This document shows, in pieces, positions 8,722 to 18,949 of a stretch of DNA of 64,000 nt (position 1 is the first letter of the stretch; each line of letters opens with the position of its first letter). Source of the stretch: Schizochytrium sp. CCTCC M209059. Lineage: Eukaryota; Sar; Bigyra; Thraustochytrida; Thraustochytriidae. Below the pieces are notes generated by a model that saw only the letters and a program-made list of their open reading frames with translations, was not told the DNA's origin and did not search any database. The translations under genes and the position numbers were made by a program. The stretch spans positions 62,001 through 126,000 of the forward strand of contig KN805446.1 of NCBI GenBank assembly GCA_000818945.1, read 5' to 3'.

Positions 8722-11700
8722 ATGGGCCGCAAGAAGAGCTTGGCGAACGACAAGTACTACCAGCTCGCCAAGGAGCAGGGGTACAGAGCTCGGTCGAGTT
8801 TCAAGCTCATCCAGCTCAACCGCAAGTATGACTTTCTCAAAGGCGCCTCGCGCGTAATCGATCTCTGTGCGGCCCCCGGTGGCTGGCTGCAGGTCTTGGA
8901 GAAGACCATGCCCAAGACGGCGGATCGTCAAATTGTGGGTGTCGATCTGCTCCCCATCAAGCCCATCCGCGGCTGCACCACCTTTGTAGAGGATATCACG
9001 TCCGAAACTTGCAGGCAGAAAATTCGCAAGGAGATGCGCGGCAACAAGGCCGACGTGGTCCTGTGTGATGGTGCCCCGAACGTTGGTGCAGAGTACAGCA
9101 AGGATGCTTTTGTGCAGAATGAACTCGCCGTGTATGCTCTCAAGTTTGCGTGCGAGCACCTCAAGCGCGGCGGTTCCTTTTGCACCAAGGTTTTCCGCTC
9201 CAACGACTATACAGCGCTTCTCTGGGCCTTCCAGCAGCTCTTCAAAAAGGTCGAGGCCACGAAGCCGCCCTCGTCGCGTAATGTCTCTGCAGAGATTTTT
9301 GTCGTCTGCCGCGAATACCTTGCGCCGCACAAGATTGATCCGCGTCTGCTCGATCCGCGCCACGTCCTTTCGCAAGTCGAAAAGGAGGAGGAGCTCACGG
9401 AGCAGCAAGCTATTAACAAGCTTTTCCACAAGCGTGACAAGCAGCGCCGCAACCGCGGTGGTTACAGCGAGGATGTTGGTGCGCTCGTGTTCAAGTCTGC
9501 GGCCGCCGCCGACTTTGTCAACTCATCGGAGCCCGTGCAGGCGCTCGCTTCGTTGACAGAGATTAACTTTAAGGACGAGGCCTCGAAAGCTCTTCTCGAG
9601 CGTCCGGAAACGACCCGCGAGATTGTCGAGTACCTGAGCGATCTCAAGGTCCTTGGCAAGGCTGAACTGCGCACCGTTCTCAAGTGGCGTTCGGCGTTGC
9701 GCAATAATGACATGGCTGAAACTAAAGCGAACATGGACGAGGACAGTGATGACGAGGACGAGGGAGATGATGAAGAGGATGGCGAGGCTGAGCAGGGGGG
9801 CAAGGCGGACTCTGATGCCGACGACTCTGATGTAGAGGACATGGCCGATCTCGACGACGCAATGAAGAAGTTTAAGGCGGAGGAGCTCAAGAAACGCAAG
9901 CGCGAGATCAAAAAGCTCCGCAAACAGCGCGCCAAGCTCCAACGGCGAATTGATCTCGGTATGGAGAATGAGTTTGCCGTCGATCTTTCGGAGCAGCAAG
10001 GACCTTTCAGCCTTAAAAAAACGGGTCTTCGGTCCATGCAAGAGCTTGCCGAGATTCAGGATGGTGCATACTCGAAGCCTGACCCCGATGATGATTCGAG
10101 CGACGAGGACGAAGACTCCAGCAGCGATGATGGCGAGGACGACGACGAGGACGGCTTGCACCTTGTGCTCTCGGAGGAACAGCGCCGGTTGCGTCAGCTA
10201 GAGCGCGAAGCCGAGGCCCTGTACAAGCTGAACAGGGTCAAGGGGGACAATGCGGACCCAATGACAGTTCGCGAGCGTCGCCAACAGCTTGCTGCGGAGA
10301 AGAAGGCCAAGGTCAAGAAGAAGACGCTCGAGGCCATGGCAGAGCGCGACTTCTCGCGCGCCCTCGAGGAGGAGCAGGCCAAGGCTGCAAAGTCTGGTCA
10401 GTACGAAGCCATGCTTCAAGGCGCTGAAGACGATAGCGACAGCAGCAGCGACGACGATGACAGTGAAGTTGAAGCCGAGTTGGCAAACCCACTCATCAAG
10501 ACGATCGGGACGAAACCCTCCCAGGCCGCACGGGCAAAGCTTTGGTTCGAGCAAGAGCTTTTCGATGGTGAGCGCGAGGCTTTGAGCTCGGACGAAGACG
10601 ATGACAACGACGAGGAGGACGGCGAGGAGATGGATGACGAGGAAGACGAGGAGGATGAAGACTCTGTAGACATGCCCCTGCCATCTTCGCGCACAGAAAA
10701 GGCGCGCCGTAAGGAGAAACGCCGCAAGCTCAAGATCCGCAACGAGCGCAAGGCCGAAAAGCGCCGGATTGCAGCCGCACGGGAAGCCGATGGCGTTGTG
10801 AACGAGGAACTGCTCTTGGCGTCGATGCCTGGTGGTTTCGAGACCGTCAAGGCGGAAACTGCACGCAAGGGTGGCAAGAAACGGCAGCGTGAGGACGGCG
10901 AGGGCGTCGATGCTGATCCTGACGGCGCTGCATTGAACGGCGACGAGGACGAGGACGGTGATGACGAGGCGACGCGCGAAAAGAAGCGCGCCGCCCGCGC
11001 CGCTCGAAAGCTCATCGAAAAGGGCATGGGCAAGCTGGGCAAGGTGGATGAGCCCTCTGGTTTCGAGGTGGTGGCTGCCGAACCCGCAGGCGGAGACGAG
11101 TCTGATCTCGATGATGATGACGAGGAAGAGGCGTACAACAGCGAAGACTATGACACGGACGAACGCTCGCAACATATTGCGCTCGCGTCGATGATGACTA
11201 AGTCATCGAAGCGTCGCAAGCTCTTGGATTCTGGATACAACCGTTTCGCCTTTAACGACGACAATGCGCTGCCGCAGTGGTTCATTGAGGACGAAAACAA
11301 ACACAACCGCCCTCAGTTGCCCGTGACGAAGGAGATGGTTGATGCTGTACGCGCGCGCTACAAGGACATTGCTGCCAAGCCGATCAACAAGGTGGCCGAG
11401 GCCCGTGCGCGCAAGAAGCACAAGCTCATGGCGAAGATCGACAAGATCAAGAAGAAGGCTGCCGCTGTGGCGGAGCAGCCGGATCTGACGCCTGGCAGCA
11501 AGATGCGCGCGATTGAAAAGCTCTACAAGGGTTCGCAGGTGAAGAAGCCCGGCTCCGTCTACGTCGTGGCACGCAAGTCCAACCATGGTAAGGTCAACAT
11601 GGGTGGCAAGCACAAGGGCAAAACCGTCAAGGTTGTGGATCGTCGCATGAAGGCAGATCAGGCCCGCAGCAAGGGCCGTGGCAAGCCCCGCGGTGGCTCC

Positions 11701-11733
11701 AAGGGCGGCAAGAAGTCCAAGTCGCGCCGCTAG
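8722..11733 (+). CDS. SPB1: SPB1/FTSJ3: 27S pre-rRNA 2'-O-methyltransferase
   Basis: A 1,003-residue protein starting at an ATG in a strong context (CACCATGG). Residues 1-205 are an FtsJ/RrmJ domain with motif I DLCAAPGGW and the full K-D-K-E tetrad at K28, D116, K156 and E191. Residues ~225-345 match the Spb1 middle domain (DUF3381 type). A long Asp/Glu-rich and Lys-rich charged region follows, and the last ~220 residues are the basic Spb1 C-terminal domain ending in Lys/Arg/Gly repeats, a nucleolar signal. The enzyme methylates a guanosine (yeast Gm2922) in the large-subunit A-loop during 60S assembly. Yeast Spb1 is 841 residues; the excess here is acidic linker. The antisense frames are shadows. 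Confidence 0.97.
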   Translation: MGRKKSLANDKYYQLAKEQGYRARSSFKLIQLNRKYDFLKGASRVIDLCAAPGGWLQVLEKTMPKTADRQIVGVDLLPIKPIRGCTTFVEDITSETCRQKIRKEMRGNKADVVLCDGAPNVGAEYSKDAFVQNELAVYALKFACEHLKRGGSFCTKVFRSNDYTALLWAFQQLFKKVEATKPPSSRNVSAEIFVVCREYLAPHKIDPRLLDPRHVLSQVEKEEELTEQQAINKLFHKRDKQRRNRGGYSEDVGALVFKSAAAADFVNSSEPVQALASLTEINFKDEASKALLERPETTREIVEYLSDLKVLGKAELRTVLKWRSALRNNDMAETKANMDEDSDDEDEGDDEEDGEAEQGGKADSDADDSDVEDMADLDDAMKKFKAEELKKRKREIKKLRKQRAKLQRRIDLGMENEFAVDLSEQQGPFSLKKTGLRSMQELAEIQDGAYSKPDPDDDSSDEDEDSSSDDGEDDDEDGLHLVLSEEQRRLRQLEREAEALYKLNRVKGDNADPMTVRERRQQLAAEKKAKVKKKTLEAMAERDFSRALEEEQAKAAKSGQYEAMLQGAEDDSDSSSDDDDSEVEAELANPLIKTIGTKPSQAARAKLWFEQELFDGEREALSSDEDDDNDEEDGEEMDDEEDEEDEDSVDMPLPSSRTEKARRKEKRRKLKIRNERKAEKRRIAAAREADGVVNEELLLASMPGGFETVKAETARKGGKKRQREDGEGVDADPDGAALNGDEDEDGDDEATREKKRAARAARKLIEKGMGKLGKVDEPSGFEVVAAEPAGGDESDLDDDDEEEAYNSEDYDTDERSQHIALASMMTKSSKRRKLLDSGYNRFAFNDDNALPQWFIEDENKHNRPQLPVTKEMVDAVRARYKDIAAKPINKVAEARARKKHKLMAKIDKIKKKAAAVAEQPDLTPGSKMRAIEKLYKGSQVKKPGSVYVVARKSNHGKVNMGGKHKGKTVKVVDRRMKADQARSKGRGKPRGGSKGGKKSKSRR

Positions 11734-12333
11734 GCTCCCTTCCGTGACAGCGTCCGGTAGTATTGAGGATAACCGTAAATTGATCACATGTTGCTTTTGT
11801 CTTTCATCCTTGCTGCACCTATTTATTGTGTTGGCGATGCGTTATTTTCATGAAAAGAGAAAAGATTAGAATTTNNNNNNNNNNNNNNNNNNNNNNNNNN
11901 NNNNNNNNNNNNNNNNNNNNNNNNNNNNNNNNNNNNNGGGGTGGGGGGGGGGGGGGGGGGGCTCATTATTGACGAGCTATCCCGCAGGAACAACAAGATG
12001 GCTTGTTCCTTGTTGTTCATAGGAAAAAGGCCCAACGAGTGAGCGAGCGAGGACGGAAAGGAAGGAAACAGACATGGATGAGAGAACAGCGCCTCATAAA
12101 CGATCATATTATAGAGATTGTGTTCAGCCAAAGAGTAGTGCAAGGGAAAGAGTCATGTCGAGCGGGCAGTTTCATTTGGTTACACGTGGTAAGTTAGCAA
12201 TATTGACGACTGATACATTGGAAAGACAAAGAGCTGAAGAGCTTTACGAGAAATGTATGCGACGTGAAGTCTGTTCTCCGCCCTTGGCAGCGAAACAGAG
12301 GTTTTGATTAAGATACTCTACCACTTGTTGGCT
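11734..12333. other. Convergent 3' spacer with assembly gap
   Basis: This spacer lies between two converging genes. It contains the N run and an adjoining G homopolymer (about 11938-11962). No gene is seen. Confidence 0.7.
11875..11937. other. Assembly gap (63 N)
   Basis: A run of 63 unresolved bases is immediately followed by an almost pure G tract. The G tract is the likely cause of the gap. Confidence 0.99.
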
Positions 12334-13743
12334 TCACCACACAGCGCGATGGTTCTCGCAGACACCATAGACGTTGTCAATGTCCACTCGATGCCAGACC
12401 CCCTGCTCAACGTTCTGGACCTCGAGAAAACCAGAAAAACTACCGTACGGTTGCACAAAGTCGCTGACAATTCCCACGACATCGTTGCCCGTGTGGTCCT
12501 CGCGGAGACCGTGAGGCTGAAACTCAAGATGAAGAACGACACCTGTCTCGTTGCCGCGAATAACCCAGGGGCCTTGAAGCGGTCCGCCCGATGGCATGTC
12601 CACAACAACGGCGACGGGAAGAGCATGAACTTTGTGATCGAGCCACAAAGCATTTTCTGCAGACGGCAGGGTCATGCCGGGTCCTTGGACGTCGTACACA
12701 AGCCTGCTAAGATTAATGCCCACGGCCATGCTTTGCGCGGCAGCAATACCCGAGCGCTTTTGGAACGGAGCGCGCCACGTGTGGACGGAACACGAAGCGC
12801 AACTAAGCGATACCCACTGCCACTTTGTCTCGCGAAGCGCGCGAGTCAGTGTCCAATCGATCGTGGCGGCTCCCTCTTTGAAAATATGCGGCGCTTGTGG
12901 AACGGGTGCAGCGCTTTTACCTTTGGCACTGGATGAATCTGGCAAGTCAAGCACAGTAATGGAGCCCATGGCGCCCATGCCAGCCTCCTTGTGCACATAT
13001 GCGGGACGCTTGGGGTCGCCGCCGAGAGGATACCAGAGCGCAAGTGCCTCTGCACCTTTGAAGATTTGGATTTTTGCCTTGACGCGTGTCAGGTTCACGT
13101 TAAAGTGCCAGACACCACCAACAAAGCACAATTCCACAGCGTCTTGGCCCCAGCCAACGAATTTAGAGCAGCCATCCGTGGAGGTGGCCGCTAGTTTGAG
13201 TGCCCGTCCAAAGGGCATTTGCCAGTGAAAGTCGCTGACAAGACGACGAGTCGTCTTGTCCACCACGGAGAGATAGACATCCTCGACGTAATTGAATTGC
13301 ACAGGAGTAATGGCCAGGAAGTACTTTGGAGAGGAGACGGAGACATAGCTCCAGGACTTGAGTTGGAAAAAGTTTTCGAGGCGCGAGCCAAGCTTGCGCA
13401 CAGCACCGAGGTGTGCTGCCACGGGGGCTTTCCATCGCCCAAAGGATTCGCCACTCGCCGGCGCCGGTCCCGGCGAGATTTCGTGTCCGCAGAGGCCGGG
13501 AAAGGCCTCGCACGTCGGGAGCGCGACCTCTTCTGGGACACGCAGTGCAAAGCGCAGCACGTATGCGAGCGACGCGAGGAGCAGAAAGCTGGGCAGCAAG
13601 AACTTCGACGATGAAATGCTGCTTCTTGGCGCCCTTTGTCGCCTTGTCGCCTTGAGCGCCACCTTGGCAAAGCCCTCGCCCCGGCCGTCACCGCCGTCGC
13701 CATCCCGCCTCCTGTGAGCGCCCAGCTCGCTGCTCGAGTTCAT
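12334..13743 (-). CDS. Membrane-anchored DUF2804-family protein
   Basis: A 469-residue protein. A basic N-terminus is followed by one hydrophobic segment at ~48-67 (LLPSFLLLASLAYVLRFAL), as in a type II signal anchor. The luminal or extracytosolic part carries family-like patterns: FGRWKAP, then WSYVSVSSPKYFLAI, then IDWTLTRALRETKWQW and VGINLS. DUF2804 proteins have a beta-rich fold found in bacteria, fungi and protists; no reaction is established. Many aromatic residues suggest a lipocalin-like or sugar-binding barrel, which is inference. The family call is moderately certain; function is unknown. Confidence 0.65.
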   Translation of the reverse strand: MNSSSELGAHRRRDGDGGDGRGEGFAKVALKATRRQRAPRSSISSSKFLLPSFLLLASLAYVLRFALRVPEEVALPTCEAFPGLCGHEISPGPAPASGESFGRWKAPVAAHLGAVRKLGSRLENFFQLKSWSYVSVSSPKYFLAITPVQFNYVEDVYLSVVDKTTRRLVSDFHWQMPFGRALKLAATSTDGCSKFVGWGQDAVELCFVGGVWHFNVNLTRVKAKIQIFKGAEALALWYPLGGDPKRPAYVHKEAGMGAMGSITVLDLPDSSSAKGKSAAPVPQAPHIFKEGAATIDWTLTRALRETKWQWVSLSCASCSVHTWRAPFQKRSGIAAAQSMAVGINLSRLVYDVQGPGMTLPSAENALWLDHKVHALPVAVVVDMPSGGPLQGPWVIRGNETGVVLHLEFQPHGLREDHTGNDVVGIVSDFVQPYGSFSGFLEVQNVEQGVWHRVDIDNVYGVCENHRAVW

Positions 13744-14742
13744 GGCGCCGGCGTCCGTCCGCGGACCCTTCGACCGTGCTAGGCCCGGTCTGTTTCTGCT
13801 CGCCCTGCGCGCGATCGGCCTCGCCGCGCGTCGGGCGGGGCCTCTCTGGCGCGTCGTCGCTGATTTGCGGCGCGCTGCCGTCGCTACCTGGTCTTCGTTA
13901 CCTTGCCAGCTAGCTCTCGGACTTGGAGTGGCTGTTTTTGGTTGTTCTTGTTTTGCGCTCCGATGCGCCAGCCGGCAAGGACTGACTCTTGGGACGCGAC
14001 CTACGCTCGCAGTCGCCTACTACCGTCAGCACGTGCAGCACGTGCAGCAGCGCGTGCAGCGATCGAGGCCCGCGGTGCGTGCGTGCGTGCGTGCTTGCGT
14101 GCGTGCGTGGCTGCGTGCGGGCGCGAAAGGAGGCCGCGGCCGACGTTGGTGCGCGAGCAGCTGCAGGCCTTGGCGCGAGCAGGGAAGGGAGGGAGGGAGG
14201 GAGGGAAGGAGGGTAGGACCGCGTACAGTCCTCTGGCATTGCAGCGTGAATTTCTGCCTGCAGCCTTGACACTGTGAGTCCTAAAAAGCTTGTGGTTATA
14301 TGCACCGACAAAGGAGGGAGAGGAGGGAAAAGGGCAAGTGAGCGAGATGTCACACGGACAGACGTGATGATCGTTGACCTGATTACCCGTCGTCGTCCGT
14401 ACTCGTAGCCAGCCCCGTTCGAAGGTTGCGTGAGATCGGTTCAGGCTACGATCAGCGACTGCACGCGAGCGGAGAATAGTCCAAAATTAGCCTGACAATG
14501 TGCCCCCGCACCACCATAATGGCATTTTCAACGTGTCGGGAACTGTTGTACGAGTCTAATTTTAGCTCGGCTCCAAACCTAGACCCAGGCCTAGGCCTAG
14601 ATCTTCACCGGTTTGACGGGCCAAATTTCGGACATCACCTCACCTCACCGTACCGCACCTCACCTCATCTCACATGATATGACATGACTTGCTTGCGCAA
14701 CTTTCCCGAAATTCAGACTGCTTGTGAAGAAGCCTCTCTCGA
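13744..14742. other. Intergenic spacer with simple repeats
   Basis: This lies upstream of the DUF2804 gene and downstream of TDP1. It holds a GTGC/GTGCGT repeat (about 14076-14110), a GGGA repeat (about 14186-14212) and an ACCTC repeat (about 14635-14680). A 175-codon plus-strand frame here is low-complexity Arg/Ala/Cys and is not supported as a gene. Confidence 0.6.
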
Positions 14743-16518
14743 TCAGGACAAAGGCGGAACGGGAACGCAAATTACGTGCGTCAGCTCATTCGGCGGCAAC
14801 TCGGACGAAGGGTCGTCCATCGACGCCGTGTACGGCACGGGTGGTAAGCGAATGGGAATCGGAAGAACAAAGTCGTCCGCTGCGACACTGCGCGCAGGCG
14901 AGGCAACCAAACGCCGAGGGCCAGAACCACAAAGTGCTGGCGTAAAAACAACACCGAGCTCCCATGATCGAATGCTGAGATCTCCTTTTTGTGTAAAGTT
15001 ACCCCAGGCAGCCTTGGACAAATTGGCGCTTGTGATGCAAGCCCAGCTTAAGCGACGAGGATCTGAGGGATCGTAGGCAAAATACGATTTCATGTGCGGA
15101 AAGGCAAGATCGCGAGACGGATACGCCTCCGCAGCCGTCCACGAACAGAGCCGAGGTTGAATGCGCGCAAAGCTTGGTGCCTGCTTGTCTGCAAAAAAGA
15201 GTCCGTGCGCGTAGCCCACGATGGAGCGCCGACAATCCAAATTCGACGGAAACACGAAATGGACGACAGCATTATGATTCCGAAGAAGAGCGCGACGCGC
15301 AAACTCGTCGAGGGCCCAGCAGGCTTGCGGACCATGTTTTTTGGTCATGTTCTGAGATCCAAAGCTCGTGAATTGACACACGACTGGCCAGTCCCTCTCC
15401 TCGGCTGGAAGGCTTTCCAGATGCGCTGCAAGGGCAAGTTGGCCCCAGCGTGTCGCGCCGGCGGCCGAAAAGGTGCCGGGAACCGACGCAATGAGTGCAG
15501 CGTGGGCCGTGGAGAAATCGTACTTCCACAGAGAGGCCACCTCGGGCAACCTATCCGCGAAGCGGCGCTCTCCCCGCGTCCCTTCAACGATGGCGTCCAT
15601 TTGCGCGCGAAAATACTTGAGTAAGCTCGGTCCAAAGACACGATTTGAGCCACGCGGGGCGCCATCCTCACGCATGAGCTCAAAGTCCTCGTAATACACT
15701 GCGTCGGTCTTATTGAAGAGATCAAAGGGCACAAGGTTGGCTGTGTGGACGATAACTCGAAGTTTGTCTTTGTAAAAGAGCACGAAGCCTTTGGAGTGGT
15801 GCTTGCCGTATGGTTTTGGAGGTGGATGAAAGCATCGCACGTGCGAGTTAACCTGACGCAGCGTTTGCTCGAGCGCGCGGTTCGCTTCGTTGCGCCGAAA
15901 GGGGCTTCCTCCATCCATGCCATGGAAAACGTAGAGCTTTCGTAGTTCGCGAAATGCTGGAAAGACGCGGAAAAAGATGGCGGGGTCGATGTCCATGGAC
16001 AGCACCCACGCCTCCTGAAGACCTTGAAGCTCCATCGTGAGCGCCGGGATGCTGGCAGTGGATGCGCGTTCGAGTGGGCCCTTGGCCACGCGCTGTCCTT
16101 CACGATCATGGATTTCGTTGAGGAGAAACCCATGCGCCGGCCATTTCGTCCTCTCATCATTCCGCAAATTGGACCCGCACGACATGCACGCTGTGGCCGT
16201 CTCGGGGTTTCGTCGGGCACACCGTCCGCACACAAGGTCCGTGTCGACCTCGGGCGGTATGAGAGACGATCCGCACATTTCGCACGTCCTCGCGGCCTCG
16301 TCGTGATCCAGCGTGCACCTCGGACACGCTCTTCGTCGGCGTCCTCGCCTAGGCCTCTTCCGCTGCCGCCCGGGCTCGTCCGTCGTCCCCTCGGCGGCCC
16401 TGCGCGCGTGCTTGGCGGCCCCGGCGCTGCTCGCGTCGCCGTCGCCGTCGCCGTCCTCGCTGCCGGCGGTCAGGTCCACGACCCCGCGCAGGCCGCACCT
16501 CCCGGGAGCGGCCGCCAT
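14743..16518 (-). CDS. TDP1: Tyrosyl-DNA phosphodiesterase 1 with two RanBP2-type zinc fingers
   Basis: About 591 residues from the ATG at 16518. The frame stays open to 16791, giving alternative upstream starts (ATG at 16587). Residues ~60-125 hold two C4 RanBP2-type fingers (CPRCTLDHDEAARTCEMC and CGRCARRNPETATACMSC). The catalytic part follows: HKD half 1 YGKHHSKGFVLFY and half 2 FPHMKSYFA with TSANLSKAAWG. The two His-Lys pairs are the nucleophile and acid/base of the phospholipase-D-like fold. The enzyme cleaves 3'-phosphotyrosyl bonds left by stalled topoisomerase I. Human TDP1 has no RanBP2 fingers; here they could recruit the enzyme to ubiquitin or RNA (inference). The gene is divergent from the sugar kinase. 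Confidence 0.95.
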   Translation of the reverse strand: MAAAPGRCGLRGVVDLTAGSEDGDGDGDASSAGAAKHARRAAEGTTDEPGRQRKRPRRGRRRRACPRCTLDHDEAARTCEMCGSSLIPPEVDTDLVCGRCARRNPETATACMSCGSNLRNDERTKWPAHGFLLNEIHDREGQRVAKGPLERASTASIPALTMELQGLQEAWVLSMDIDPAIFFRVFPAFRELRKLYVFHGMDGGSPFRRNEANRALEQTLRQVNSHVRCFHPPPKPYGKHHSKGFVLFYKDKLRVIVHTANLVPFDLFNKTDAVYYEDFELMREDGAPRGSNRVFGPSLLKYFRAQMDAIVEGTRGERRFADRLPEVASLWKYDFSTAHAALIASVPGTFSAAGATRWGQLALAAHLESLPAEERDWPVVCQFTSFGSQNMTKKHGPQACWALDEFARRALLRNHNAVVHFVFPSNLDCRRSIVGYAHGLFFADKQAPSFARIQPRLCSWTAAEAYPSRDLAFPHMKSYFAYDPSDPRRLSWACITSANLSKAAWGNFTQKGDLSIRSWELGVVFTPALCGSGPRRLVASPARSVAADDFVLPIPIRLPPVPYTASMDDPSSELPPNELTHVICVPVPPLS

Positions 16519-16901
16519 CGCCCGCGTCGCGCGCAGCCGCAGCAGCCGCGGCAGCCTGACCGCGAGGCCGCCGGGCGCGCTGCGCATGCAGAGGGCCAGG
16601 CCTGCAGGCGGGCTGCAGACGGCGCCGCGTGGGCACAAACAGAGCAGAGCAGAGCAGCCGCGTACTGCACGCCGCGGCGCGTATCTTGCTTGGGGGGAAA
16701 GCACGGACCGATTGACGCAGACCCAGAAAAGGACTCCGCGGGACTCGAGCTCAGCTGCCAGCCAGGCGACGAGCAGGCGAGCCGGAGGCAACAGCAGCTA
16801 CAGCACCAGCACCAAGGGCACCACCGGCACCAGCACCAGCAGCAGCAGCAGCGGGAAGCGCGTGAGCAGGAACGGGCAAAGAACAAGGGCGAACGCGAAC
16901 G
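16519..16901. promoter_or_regulatory. Divergent promoter TDP1 / xylulokinase with CAG-rich repeat
   Basis: This 383-bp spacer between divergent starts must serve both promoters. It includes a CAG/CACCAG repeat tract (about 16789-16858). The TDP1 frame remains open through it, so upstream TDP1 starts are possible. Confidence 0.55.
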
Positions 16902-18458
16902 ATGGGGATGCGTGGGAGCAAAGACGTGTTGTACCTGGGCATCGACGCCGGGACGCAGTCGATCAAGGCAAGCGTGTACGATGGGGCGATGCAGCTCGTC
17001 GAGGAGCGCGCGGTCAAGTTTGACGAGGAATTGCCGCAGTACGGTACACGCGCAGGGATGATCGTCGAGGACGAGGCGGCGGGCGTGGTGCGGTCGCCCG
17101 TGTTCATGTGGGTCGAGGCGCTCGAAATCGCGCTGGAACGCCTCGCGCAGGCCGTCGACATGTCCAGCATCGTCGCGGTCTCGGGAAGCGCGCAGCAACA
17201 TTCGAGCGTGTGGTGGCGTGCCTTCCCCGCTAGCTTTGACCCAAACGAGCGCCTTGTGGAGCAGCTGCGCGCTCAAAAGGCCTTTTCCACCGAGCTCTCG
17301 CCCATCTGGGCCGACTCGAGCACCTCGGAAGAGGTTAAGAGCGCAGAGGGACGCGTGGGCGGCGCGGCCGCAATGCAGCAGCTCACCGGCTCTGTCGGCA
17401 CGGAGCGCTTCACGGGAAACCAAATCGCACGCATGGCCAAGAGGCACCCGGAGATCTACAAGGACACGGAGCGCGTAATGTTGCTGAGTACAGCGCTCAC
17501 GAGCCTCTTTTTGGGCCGTCCTGCCGCCACAGAGGCAGGCGACGCCGCCGGCATGAACATGATGCAGCTCGACAAGAACGTCTGGCTCGACGACCTCGAA
17601 GACGTCTTTGACGCCCCGGGTCTTGCGGACAAGGCCGGTGACCTGTGCGAGGCCAACGCCAACTTGGGAGCCGTCTCGGATTTCATGGTGAAGCGCTTTG
17701 GCTTTTCGCCCTCGTGCCAGGTTGCTGCTTTCACGGGCGACAATTTGGCCACGCTCGTTGGCTGCGTCGACCGCGCAAATGACGTCATTGTCAGTCTCGG
17801 AACCTCGGACACGGTACTTTCCCAGCAGCCTACCCGAAAGCAGGTCAACCAGGCTGCGCTCGTATTTCCGCATCCTACGGATCAAGCGCTCTACATGATT
17901 ATGATTTGCTACAAGAATGGAGGTGCTGTCCGCAACGACGAAAAGGGCGAAGACCACAAGTGGTCCGAAGTGGACGAGATTCTCCTCGCGGACGCTGATG
18001 AGAACGAGCCGGATGTTATTTGCATCTTTTTTCCTCATAAAGAGATTGCGCCACGCCCCATGGACGCCTGCGAGCGAGCCTTTCGCATCGACAATGGCGA
18101 AGAGGTCGATGTTGCAAGTCTTTCGTGGCGTCAGCGCGTCCGCGGTGTCATTTTGGCCCGAGCGCTGTCCATCAAGACACACCTCGAGGACTGCAAGTCC
18201 TCGTATGATCGTGTTGTCATTACTGGGGGCGGAAGCAACAGCAAGGGAATCCCGGCTGTCTTTCGCCAGGTTCTAGGCGTTCCCGTGTTTACCTCGCAAC
18301 AGGCCGACGGTGCCTCGCGCGGGGCGGCGCTCAAGGCCATGCTTGCTGTTGACAAAGCGCCCAAGGGTCATGCCATTCTGTCCGAGCGCCCGGAGGCTGC
18401 GAGCTTTGCGCAGGTGCCCGCAACGGACCTGTATCGCAAGATCGAGGCGCAGCTGTAA
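16902..18458 (+). CDS. XYLB: Xylulokinase (FGGY carbohydrate kinase)
   Basis: A 518-residue protein. The N-terminal FGGY lobe begins with the phosphate-binding YLGIDAGTQSIKASVYD and continues with VSGSAQQHSSVWW. The middle has TGNQIARM and DAAGMNMMQLDKNVW, and the C-terminal lobe has FTGDNLATLVG, VSLGTSDTV and ITGGGSNSKGIPAVF (adenosine-binding). The GSAQQHSSVWW and AAGMN patterns separate xylulokinases from glycerol kinases. It would phosphorylate D-xylulose to xylulose 5-phosphate in the cytosol, feeding the pentose phosphate pathway. The length matches eukaryotic XYLB. An internal ATG at 16908 is an equally usable start. Confidence 0.93.
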   Translation: MGMRGSKDVLYLGIDAGTQSIKASVYDGAMQLVEERAVKFDEELPQYGTRAGMIVEDEAAGVVRSPVFMWVEALEIALERLAQAVDMSSIVAVSGSAQQHSSVWWRAFPASFDPNERLVEQLRAQKAFSTELSPIWADSSTSEEVKSAEGRVGGAAAMQQLTGSVGTERFTGNQIARMAKRHPEIYKDTERVMLLSTALTSLFLGRPAATEAGDAAGMNMMQLDKNVWLDDLEDVFDAPGLADKAGDLCEANANLGAVSDFMVKRFGFSPSCQVAAFTGDNLATLVGCVDRANDVIVSLGTSDTVLSQQPTRKQVNQAALVFPHPTDQALYMIMICYKNGGAVRNDEKGEDHKWSEVDEILLADADENEPDVICIFFPHKEIAPRPMDACERAFRIDNGEEVDVASLSWRQRVRGVILARALSIKTHLEDCKSSYDRVVITGGGSNSKGIPAVFRQVLGVPVFTSQQADGASRGAALKAMLAVDKAPKGHAILSERPEAASFAQVPATDLYRKIEAQL

Positions 18459-18949
18459 GCTTTATATTTACCATATTTTTCTTTCTTTGGCTTTCCGAAT
18501 GTCTCTTTTCCTCTAACGTCTGATGGCGCAGAGTTTCTCTTGATTCCTTAGACTCTCCGGCGCGGCCCATTGGAGAGGATTAATATCTCCGCGACGCGCC
18601 GGCAGAGTGCTCGAGCGATCGATTGCGATGGTAAAAAAGAACGAATATACAAAGCTAACCTCACTCAGGACTCCATCCACGAGGTGACAACTACCTCGAT
18701 GCCGTACAACACTTTGGGCGGATCGCAGATGCCATTCTCGATGGTAGTGTCTAGGGGTTCTCCTTGCAATCTTGGACCCAGTGAGAGAAAAGAAACAAGA
18801 AGCAAAACGTTCATAATCTTCTTCACTCTGGTTTAACTTATTTTGATACATGGTGACTGGACGCCGTGCTTCGAACGCCCACCCTCGCTTTAGAGGTTTA
18901 TTTTTGCTTAGAAAAAAAAGCGAAGCTCCTGAATAACAAAGTAGGCCCT
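18459..18949. other. Convergent 3' spacer
   Basis: This spacer holds the 3' ends of the xylulokinase and PEX13 genes. It is lower in GC with T-rich and A-rich tracts. No gene is seen. Confidence 0.65.

Noticed and set aside
8123..8857. 244-codon plus-strand frame
   Set aside because: Consists of translated decamer and hexamer repeats and runs out of frame into SPB1.
8458..9429. 323-codon minus-strand frame antisense to SPB1
   Set aside because: Overlaps the catalytic domain of SPB1 completely; low-complexity Cys/Ser part comes from the GAGCAC repeat.
10198..11175. 325-codon minus-strand frame antisense to SPB1
   Set aside because: Leu/Val/Ala-rich antisense of the acidic linker; no independent support.
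13742..14269. 175-codon plus-strand frame in spacer
   Set aside because: Arg/Ala/Cys low complexity over GTGC and GGGA repeats, no motif.
16470..18182. 570-codon minus-strand frame antisense to xylulokinase
   Set aside because: Mirrors the kinase codon bias; the plus-strand kinase has all family motifs.
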